A stretch of DNA of 45,830 nucleotides. Origin: Micromonosporaceae bacterium (GTDB lineage: Bacteria > Actinomycetota > Actinomycetes > Mycobacteriales > Micromonosporaceae). The DNA lies in assembly GCA_016926535.1 (NCBI GenBank), contig JAFGOK010000535.1, forward strand, positions 1-45,830, in the 5' to 3' direction. The notes beneath the pieces were generated by a model. It saw nothing but the letters and a program-made list of their open reading frames with translations. It did not search any database and was not told where the DNA came from. This document shows, one piece after another, positions 1 through 7,724 of the stretch. The number at the start of each line of letters is the position of its first letter. The stretch's first letter is position 1. The translations under genes and the position numbers were made by a program.

Positions 1-23
1 ACGCCCCGCGCCCAACCACGCCC

Positions 24-428
24 TCATCCCCGCAGCTCAACCCCAAGATTCAGTGCTCTAGCCGACCCGAATTCTGCGGAACGCAGGTGTTCTGTGGCGA
101 CGGTTTCCAGGCCGGCGCGAATCCGGTTGCGTAGTTCCGCCGCGGCGTTCTCGGAGAACGTGATCGCCGCGAGCCCTGTGACATCGGCCAGCCGGCCGGT
201 GGCCACCAACTCCACGACCCGGGCGACCAGCGCCGCGGTCTTGCCGGTGCCGGCCCCGGCCTCCACGAACAGGGTGCTGTCATGGGCGGTGCGGATCCGG
301 TCCCGCGCGGCCTGGTCCAGCGGCGGCTGCCCTGGCACTGGCCGCGTCGTGGCTGGTGTCTGGGACGGCTGGGGTGTCTGGGGTATCTGGGGTGTCTGGG
401 AGGGCTGGGGTTCGTGGGAGGTGGTCAT
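24..428 (-). pseudogene. UvrD/REP-type helicase, N-terminal fragment (about 134 aa)
   Basis: MTTSHE... start at 428 overlaps the stop of the upstream nuclease ORF. Contains 'LDQAARDRIRTAHDSTLFVEAGAGTGKTAALVARVVEL' (Q motif/Walker A) and 'ITFSENAAAELRNRIRAGLE' (motif Ia), then ends at a stop after 'ALNLGVELRG' with no other helicase motifs. Confidence 0.6.
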
Positions 429-3400
429 GGCCGGCTCCGGTCGGGGATCGTGCCGCTGCCAGTCGAGTCCCGCGGCTCGGGTTGATCCAGCTCCGCCAGG
501 GCGGTGTATGCCAGGACCGATGGATGATGGCGAAGCTGCTCCCAGCGCTGGTCCCGGGCGCTGGGGCAGCATCGGTCGTAGGGGCACCGGAGGCAGTTCT
601 CCCAGCCCGCCCAGCCGAGGTCACCGGGCCGGGCCGGGAAGAGCCCGGCGCGCATGCCCAGGATGGACACCTCCAGCACCTCCCGCAGCCGCTGCTCGTC
701 GGCCGGAGTGATCCAGGCGCCCCGACGCGGTGCGTCCTGCTCGACGAACCAGTACCAGGCCGCCACCGGCGTGTCCGGGGTTCCGTGCCGCGCCCTGGCG
801 GCCAGCGCATACAGCACCAGCTGGATCTTGCGGCCCCGGTCGACCAGATCGGCCCCACCATCCGGACCGTGATCCGGATCGGACTCTGTGGGGATGGCCT
901 CGTACCCGTACCCCTTGCCGGTCTTGTAGTCGACCACGATGAGCCGGCCGTCCTCGGATACATCGACCCGGTCGACGCATCCGGCGAAGGACACCGTCCC
1001 GGCCTGGCCGAGCAGGATCTCCACCGGGGGCTGGCCGTGCCGACCGAACCAGTCCTCGACCGCGATTGGCCACGACCGCTGCCGGGCGCGCAGGTCACTG
1101 TCGACTGCGAGGACCCTGGCCAACTGCCGCCGCAACCTGCCCAGCCGCACCTGCCACAGCAGAGGCCGGCCAGCCCGGCCCGCGGCGGCCAACGCTCGGG
1201 CATGCTCGTCGAGCAGGCCGCGTATCCGGGCCAGATCATCCGACGTCCACGGCTGCCCCGGGGGTTTGACCCCCGGGATGACGCTGCCGAAGAAGGCCTC
1301 CAGCACCCGGTGTACGAGCGAACCCCGGTCCAGCGCCGAGATATGGTCCTCATCGACTGGGTCCTCGGGGGGCTGGACCCGCAGCACATGCGTGAACATG
1401 AACCGCTGGGGGCAGGAAGCCCAGGTCTGCACCGCGGTCGCCGACCAGACCCGGTCCAGGTGCTCGGCCAGCGCGGCCGGCAGGGGTGCGATCTCGCCCA
1501 GCCACGGGCCGAACCGGCCGTCCCGCCGGGCGATCGACGCCTGCCTGCCCCGCTCGTACCGTGGATCAGCACAGGCCAGGGCATCAGCGGCACCGCCGAG
1601 GGCCATCCGGACGTCGTACTCGTGCCCGGACACCGGCATCGTGGCCTCATGCAGGGCCGCAACGAACGACTCATGCCGGGTCAACCACCCAGCGCTCTCG
1701 GCCTCCGGCAGCCGGCGCGGGTCGACCAGTTCGGTCGCTGTGACGGTGCGCTGGCACCGGACAGTGGCGGTCTCCAACAACCAGGGAGCCGGATGCTGCG
1801 CCCGCTGCGCGCGCAGGTCAGCGAGCGGACACGACAGCACCGTCGTCCGGCCCGCGCACAGCGCGGCCAGATAGCTCTGCCGCTCCGCCCGGCGCCGGTC
1901 AGCCAGTAGCCGCATCCCACAGGCCCCGGCCGCCCGGTCGGCATCCCGCAGCAGCGGATCCTCCCGGAGCCGGGAAGGGACCGCGCTCTCGGTCATCCCC
2001 AGGACGATCACCGTGTCGAAGTCGGCGCCGACCAGGTCGTCGAGGGTCCCCACCACCACACCCCGGCCGAGCATCGTCGGGCAGGGGGCGGGGCGGGCAA
2101 GCTCCGACTCGACCATCTGCCGCAGCGTGGCTGGGGTGGGGGGTGGATAGCCGATCCGGTCGAGGTCGGCCAGCCCGCCGAGCCCGGCCAGCACCGCGTC
2201 GAAGGCGTCGCGCTCTGTCTGGATCCTTCCGGTGGAATCGGCGCCCCGGCCCCAATCGGCGCGGACGTCCGAGTCCCCCAGGTACCTGGTCAGCAGGTCG
2301 GCGAGGATCCCCGCGGCCTGGGTCCACGACGTTGCCCCGGCCAGGCGCTCGTGTGCGGCCAGCACGTCGTTCATGAACGACCGGAGTGCGGCCCGATCGG
2401 CCGCATCGGTGCCCTGCCGGCTGGCCGTGTTCGCATCCATCCGGTCGAGTCGCTGCCGCCACTGATCGACCCCGCGCGTGACGCCGGCTGCGACGGCAAG
2501 GCGTTCCCACCGTCCGGCTGGCACCGGTACTCCGGCCGCGTCCACGATCGGGCCGTTGCGCAACCAGGCGACGACCGCCTCTCGGGCGTAGCCTCTGACC
2601 GGCAGATGCAGCAGCCCGATCAGCGTCCGCCCGGTCACGCTGTCGGCCAGCGTCGTCAGCGACGCGGCATGGTGGGGAATGCCCGCAGCGGTCAACTGCT
2701 CGACAGCCAGCCGGGTGTAGGGCACCCGCTGGGCGGCCACCAGCGCCAGGCGGTGCGGCGCCACCCCGTCGGCCAGCCGTTCCAGGATCCGGCGGACCGC
2801 CAGCCGCACCTCCTCCTCAGCATCCGGCGCGAGCTCGACCTGCGCGCCGAACACGGGCTCCGCGGCCGCCCGGGTCCCCTGCGGCAGTAGTCCGGCAAGC
2901 CGCCCGGCCACATCGGTTGCCCCGGGACCACCGACCTCAGCACCACCAACCTCAGGACCGCCGACGTCGGCACCAGCATCCTGCCCGTCATGCGGGTTGG
3001 CGACCACCGGGATGACGGCATGCAGTTGGCCGGTCTGGGACAGTGCCCCAACCAGCTCCCACTCCGCCGATGACAGCCGGCCGAGGGCATACAGCACAAC
3101 GGCGGCGATCGGTGCCACGCCATCCGTGACCACCGCGGCTGCCGCCCGGGCGACGTCCCCGGCATCCGCGAACCCGGAGGCCAGCGCCTGGTACCGGCGG
3201 TAGCAGGCAATCACCTCCGCACCCCGCGCACTGGCCTGCGCGATCCGCTCCAGCGCCGCTTCGTCGGGGCTGGCCTCATCCAGTTCGGCGAACACCCGCT
3301 CCACCAGCCGCGCCGTGCGATGATGCCCGACAGACCGCGCCAGCGGCCCCGTCGACTCCAGCAGACTGAGCCGAACCATCGCCCCCCGCGGCAACCGGGT

Positions 3401-3718
3401 CATCGCAGGCCGGCCCTGCCGATCCAGCACCGGCGCCGCCAGCCGGGCGGCCAGCCGAGGAACCGTGGTAAACCGGACGTTGGCCACCCCGCCCAGTGCG
3501 GCAGCCACCGCCCGGCGGACCGACACCGCCGCGATGTCGCTGGGCACGACCACGTCGACCGGGCTGAGTGGGTCGCCGCGGCGAACCCGCCGGAGTACGT
3601 CCACGAGGGCGCTCAGGGCAGGGGCCCCGAACCCGGTCGTGACCAGACGCCCCGACGATCGGTCCAACGCAGCAACGGGCCTGGTCACCGATCCTCCGGA
3701 CGGACGTGGATCACCCAT
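425..3718 (-). CDS. AddB-like PD-(D/E)XK nuclease of a helicase-nuclease pair
   Basis: 1097 aa. C-terminal nuclease motifs 'ATAVQTWASCPQRFMFTHVL', 'DRGSLVHRVLEAFF', 'GRLIVVDYKTGKGYGYEA' and Cys cluster 'NCLRCPYDRCCP' suggestive of an AddB-type Fe-S staple. No Walker A seen. Confidence 0.75.
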   Translation of the reverse strand: MGDPRPSGGSVTRPVAALDRSSGRLVTTGFGAPALSALVDVLRRVRRGDPLSPVDVVVPSDIAAVSVRRAVAAALGGVANVRFTTVPRLAARLAAPVLDRQGRPAMTRLPRGAMVRLSLLESTGPLARSVGHHRTARLVERVFAELDEASPDEAALERIAQASARGAEVIACYRRYQALASGFADAGDVARAAAAVVTDGVAPIAAVVLYALGRLSSAEWELVGALSQTGQLHAVIPVVANPHDGQDAGADVGGPEVGGAEVGGPGATDVAGRLAGLLPQGTRAAAEPVFGAQVELAPDAEEEVRLAVRRILERLADGVAPHRLALVAAQRVPYTRLAVEQLTAAGIPHHAASLTTLADSVTGRTLIGLLHLPVRGYAREAVVAWLRNGPIVDAAGVPVPAGRWERLAVAAGVTRGVDQWRQRLDRMDANTASRQGTDAADRAALRSFMNDVLAAHERLAGATSWTQAAGILADLLTRYLGDSDVRADWGRGADSTGRIQTERDAFDAVLAGLGGLADLDRIGYPPPTPATLRQMVESELARPAPCPTMLGRGVVVGTLDDLVGADFDTVIVLGMTESAVPSRLREDPLLRDADRAAGACGMRLLADRRRAERQSYLAALCAGRTTVLSCPLADLRAQRAQHPAPWLLETATVRCQRTVTATELVDPRRLPEAESAGWLTRHESFVAALHEATMPVSGHEYDVRMALGGAADALACADPRYERGRQASIARRDGRFGPWLGEIAPLPAALAEHLDRVWSATAVQTWASCPQRFMFTHVLRVQPPEDPVDEDHISALDRGSLVHRVLEAFFGSVIPGVKPPGQPWTSDDLARIRGLLDEHARALAAAGRAGRPLLWQVRLGRLRRQLARVLAVDSDLRARQRSWPIAVEDWFGRHGQPPVEILLGQAGTVSFAGCVDRVDVSEDGRLIVVDYKTGKGYGYEAIPTESDPDHGPDGGADLVDRGRKIQLVLYALAARARHGTPDTPVAAWYWFVEQDAPRRGAWITPADEQRLREVLEVSILGMRAGLFPARPGDLGWAGWENCLRCPYDRCCPSARDQRWEQLRHHPSVLAYTALAELDQPEPRDSTGSGTIPDRSRP

Positions 3719-3837
3719 CCCACACTACGGATTTAAGAAGAGATTTCAGGATTTTGGCCGGCATCCCGCCCATGCCTTGGCCTGGCCGAACACGTCGGGA
3801 TCAGACCACCGACAGCGGGCAGGACCGGTTCGCGCCG

Positions 3838-3891
3838 TGACATGTCCGGCCGCCCGACGCGTCCGGTCGCCTGACATGTCCGGCCGCCCGA
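3838..3891. repeat. 20-bp exact direct repeat in the divergent intergenic region
   Basis: tgacatgtccggccgcccga at 3838-3857 and 3872-3891; each contains the perfect palindrome gacatgtc. Confidence 0.8.
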
Positions 3892-4105
3892 TACGGCCGG
3901 TCCGCTGGTACTCCCGGCGAGGCCCCGTGCGGCGAGCACTCCGCATTTCCAACACAAACGCAGCGTCCCGGCTCTCAGCCCGACGCGTAGGGCGTCCGAC
4001 AGGACGATGTGACCCCAACGGCTGGGGCATCCAACGGCGATCCACCCGGTCCGCCGGGTTCGCGAGCCGATGGCTGGTGACGGCGCTGAAGGCGGGGATG
4101 CCCAG

Positions 4106-7100
4106 ATGTCAGCGACGGCGACCCAACCCATCCTGGATTCCCTGACCAGGGGAACCCGCGTCGACGGGGTCCTCCCCGGCACATCCGTGACCGTGGTCGC
4201 CGTCGAGCCGCACGGATCGGACGCGATCACCCTCACCTACCGGGACGAGGCCGGCGGTCTGGGCGAGACGATGCTGTTCGGGGCGGACCTGGAGCGCCTG
4301 AGCCTGGCAGCGGCCGGCACGACCTGGTCGTTCGACGCGGATGGGGCGGAGTTTCGCCTGGTCGCAGAGGCCCTGCGGATCCGGATGGCCGGGCTGTTCG
4401 ACCAGATGCTCGCGGTGAGCACCAGCGACCTCCAGCCCTTGCCGCACCAGATCCGCGCCGTCTACGGCGACCTGCTGCCGCGCACCCCGCTGCGGTTCCT
4501 GCTCGCCGACGACCCGGGGGCCGGCAAGACCATCATGGCTGGCCTGTACGCCAAGGAACTGGCCCTGCGCGGGGAGCTGGCCCGCTGCCTGATCATCGCC
4601 CCGGGTGGGCTGGTGGAGCAGTGGCAGGACGAGTTGGTGGAGAAGTTCGACCTGTACTTCACGATTCTGACCCCGAGTCTGGTGGAGGCCACCCCCGCAG
4701 GGCACAGCGTGTTCGACGCCCACCCGCTGCTCATCGCCCGGATGGACCAGTTGGCCCGCAGCGACGACTGGCTGGCCCGGCTGGGCGACAGCTCCTGGGA
4801 TCTGATCGTGGTGGACGAGGCGCACCGGATGTCGGCCCGCTTCAACGGCCTGGAGGTCAAGACCACCGCCCGGTACCGGCTGGGGCAGCGCCTGGGCGGG
4901 ATCACCCGGCATCTGCTGCTGATGACCGCCACCCCGCACGCCGGGAAGGAGGAGGACTTCCAGTTGTTTCTGGCGCTGCTGGACCCGGACCGGTTCAACG
5001 GCCGCTACCGGCAGGGGGTGCACACCTCCACCACCCGGGATCTCATGCGCCGTACCATCAAGGAGGACCTGCTCACCTTCGACGGCCGGCGCCTGTTTCC
5101 GCAGCGGGTGGCCCAGTCCCTGCCCTACACCCTGTCGGATTCGGAGAAGGAACTCTACGAGCAGGTCACCCGGTACGTGCGTACCGAGATGAACCGGGCC
5201 CGGCGGCTGGGGGAGGCCGGCGATGTGCGCCGGTCGAACACGGTCGGGTTCGCCCTGACCGTGTTGCAGCGGCGCCTGGCCTCCAGTCCCGCGGCGATCC
5301 ACGAGTCGCTGCGCCGCCGCCGCAACCGCCTTGACGAGCGTCGCCAGGTGCTGATCGCCGACCCGGCGGCGGCGGACCGTTCGATTCCCGATCCGATGCT
5401 GCCAGAACCCCCGGAGGACGACGAGTTCCCCACCGCGGAGGACGAGCGGACCACCGACGAGATCTTCGACGCGGCCACCGCCGCCCGGACCATCGCGGAG
5501 CTGGAGACCGAGATCGCGGCCCTGACCGGGCTGGAACGCCTGGCCCAGCGGGTCCGGGCCTCCGGGCAGGACCGCAAGTGGGTCGAGCTGCGCGATCTCA
5601 TGCAGGACCCGGTCATCCGCGACGCCGACCGCCGGCCCCGGAAACTGATCATCTTCACGGAGCATAAGGACACCCTGCGCTATCTCACCGACCGGCTCGG
5701 GGACCTGATCGGCACGCCGGATGCGGTGGTCGCCATCCACGGTGGGGTCCGCCGGGAGGAGCGCCAGCGGATCCGGGAGCGGTTCGCCAACGATCCGCGC
5801 TGCCACATTCTCCTGGCCACCGACGCCGCAGGGGAGGGTCTGAACCTCCAGTGCGCCCACCTCATGATCAACTATGATCTGCCGTGGAACCCCAACCGCA
5901 TCGAGCAGCGCTTCGGCCGTATCCACCGCATCGGCCAGCGCGAGGTCTGCCGGCTGTGGAACCTCGTGGCCGTCGACACCCGCGAGGGTCAGGTCTTCGA
6001 ACGTCTCCTCGACAAGATCGAGGAGCAGCGCAAGGCGTACGGGGGGCGGGTCTTCGACGTCCTCGGCCAGTCCTTCGCCGACAAACCCCTGCGCGAGGTC
6101 CTCCTCGACGCGGTCCTCTACGGCGACGACCCCGCCCGCCTGACCGCCCTCGAAGAGATCGTCGACGCCGAGGTCTCCCAGGGCCTGCCAGAACTCCTGC
6201 GCGAGCAGTCGCTGAACGCCACCATGCTCGCCGCCGCCGACGTTGAAGCCCTCCGCCGGCAGATGGACGCCGCCAGAGCCCGCCGCCTGCAACCCCACTA
6301 CCTGGAACTGTTCTTCACCGAGGCGTTCGCCCGGCTCGGTGGGCGGATGGCCCGCCGTGAGACCGGCCGCTGGGAGATCACCCACGTGCCCGCCGTCCTG
6401 CGCAACCGCCCCACCAGCAGCGGGCGCGGCCCGGCGATCGTCGAACGCTACGCCCGCATCACCTTCACCACCGACCGGATCCACCTCGACGGCAAGTCAA
6501 CGGCGGTCCTGCTCGCCCCCGGCCACCGGCTGCTGGACACGGTCGTCAACGCCACCATCGAACGCCACCACCAGGCCCTGACCAGGGGCACGATCCTGGT
6601 CGACCCGCACGACCAGGGCACTGACCCGCGCCTGCTGCTCGCCCTGACCGAGGAGATCACCGACGGTACCGGGGCCAGCGTCGCCAAGCGGTTCGAGTTC
6701 CTCACCCTCACCCCCACAGGCGAGCCCACCGCCAGCGGCGCCGCCCCCTACCTGGACGCCGAACCCCTCGACGCGCACTGCACCCCGGAGCAGGCCACCA
6801 GGCTGCGCCAGATGCTCGCCGATGGTGGCTGGCCCCCGGCGGACGTGGCGCGGGCGGCGACAGCCTGGGCCGCCAGCACCGGCCTGCCCGCCTTCCGCCA
6901 GCAGATCAGCGAGCAGACCCTGCCGCTGCTGCGCCGCACCCGCGACGAGGTCGAGGCCCGCCTCACCCAGCAGATCAACTTCTGGCACTGCGAATCGGTC
7001 AAACTCCGCGAGGAGCAGGCCGCCGGCCGGACGATGCGAATCACCCCGGAACGGGCCACCGCCGCCGCCCAGGACCTGGAACGGCGCCTGCAACGGCGCT

Positions 7101-7651
7101 GCGACCGGCTGGACGCCCAGGCCCGGCTGCTGCCAAAACCACCACAGCTGGCCGGAGCCGCACTGGTCCTCCCATACGGGTACCTGGCGGCCTGCGGTCT
7201 TGGCACCCCCGAGCAGGACCCGCAGCGGCCGGACGCCCCCGCGCCGGACGCCCACGCGATCGCCACCGCGGAGGTCGACCGCCGGGCCATCGCAGCGGTC
7301 CTGGCCGCAGAACGGGCCCTGGGCCGCGAGCCGGTCGAGATGCCCCACAACAACCCCGGCTACGACCTCGAATCCGTCGACGCCGACGGCCGCACCGTCT
7401 TCATCGAGGTCAAAGGCCGCCTGCTCGGCGCGCAGGACTTCCACATCACCTACAACGAGGTCCTGCTGGCCAAGAACACCGCCGGCCAGCACCGCCTCGC
7501 CCTGGTGGCCGTCCACCCCGACGGACCAGCCGGCGACGAGGTTCGCTACGTCACCGGGCTGTTCGCCGACGTCAACCTCGGCTCGTTCGCCGCCACCGCC
7601 GTGCGCGGCGACTGGAGATCCACCTGGGATCGCGGCACCCCACCGCACTGA
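4106..7651 (+). CDS. SNF2-family helicase with C-terminal DUF3883-like domain (DISARM DrmD-like / DUF499-DUF1156 associated)
   Basis: 'FLLADDPGAGKTIMAGLYAKEL', 'IVVDEAHRM', 'LLMTATPHAGKEEDF', 'ATDAAGEGLNLQCAHLMINYDLPWNPNRIEQRFGRIHRIGQ'; C-terminus 'NNPGYDLESVDADGRTVFIEVKGR' is DUF3883-like. Confidence 0.85.
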   Translation: MSATATQPILDSLTRGTRVDGVLPGTSVTVVAVEPHGSDAITLTYRDEAGGLGETMLFGADLERLSLAAAGTTWSFDADGAEFRLVAEALRIRMAGLFDQMLAVSTSDLQPLPHQIRAVYGDLLPRTPLRFLLADDPGAGKTIMAGLYAKELALRGELARCLIIAPGGLVEQWQDELVEKFDLYFTILTPSLVEATPAGHSVFDAHPLLIARMDQLARSDDWLARLGDSSWDLIVVDEAHRMSARFNGLEVKTTARYRLGQRLGGITRHLLLMTATPHAGKEEDFQLFLALLDPDRFNGRYRQGVHTSTTRDLMRRTIKEDLLTFDGRRLFPQRVAQSLPYTLSDSEKELYEQVTRYVRTEMNRARRLGEAGDVRRSNTVGFALTVLQRRLASSPAAIHESLRRRRNRLDERRQVLIADPAAADRSIPDPMLPEPPEDDEFPTAEDERTTDEIFDAATAARTIAELETEIAALTGLERLAQRVRASGQDRKWVELRDLMQDPVIRDADRRPRKLIIFTEHKDTLRYLTDRLGDLIGTPDAVVAIHGGVRREERQRIRERFANDPRCHILLATDAAGEGLNLQCAHLMINYDLPWNPNRIEQRFGRIHRIGQREVCRLWNLVAVDTREGQVFERLLDKIEEQRKAYGGRVFDVLGQSFADKPLREVLLDAVLYGDDPARLTALEEIVDAEVSQGLPELLREQSLNATMLAAADVEALRRQMDAARARRLQPHYLELFFTEAFARLGGRMARRETGRWEITHVPAVLRNRPTSSGRGPAIVERYARITFTTDRIHLDGKSTAVLLAPGHRLLDTVVNATIERHHQALTRGTILVDPHDQGTDPRLLLALTEEITDGTGASVAKRFEFLTLTPTGEPTASGAAPYLDAEPLDAHCTPEQATRLRQMLADGGWPPADVARAATAWAASTGLPAFRQQISEQTLPLLRRTRDEVEARLTQQINFWHCESVKLREEQAAGRTMRITPERATAAAQDLERRLQRRCDRLDAQARLLPKPPQLAGAALVLPYGYLAACGLGTPEQDPQRPDAPAPDAHAIATAEVDRRAIAAVLAAERALGREPVEMPHNNPGYDLESVDADGRTVFIEVKGRLLGAQDFHITYNEVLLAKNTAGQHRLALVAVHPDGPAGDEVRYVTGLFADVNLGSFAATAVRGDWRSTWDRGTPPH

Positions 7652-7724
7652 CCCACCCCACCCCGGCCCGGCCCCATCCCATCCCCCCGGGCCGCCCTCC
7701 TGGAGTCGAACGGAGACCATCGCC

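Noticed and set aside
360-420. Imperfect tandem repeats (ggtgtctgggg) near the start of the UvrD fragment.
   Set aside because: Encodes a Pro/Gln/Thr-rich linker (PQTPQPSQTP); ordinary low-complexity coding repeat.
356-1909. Long antisense/overlapping ORFs opposite real genes (e.g. 356..1909 +, 4109..6484 -, 11411..14161 -, 21165..22574 -, 27090..28307 -).
   Set aside because: GC-rich shadow ORFs with Arg/Pro/Gly-rich, low-complexity translations and no recognisable motifs.
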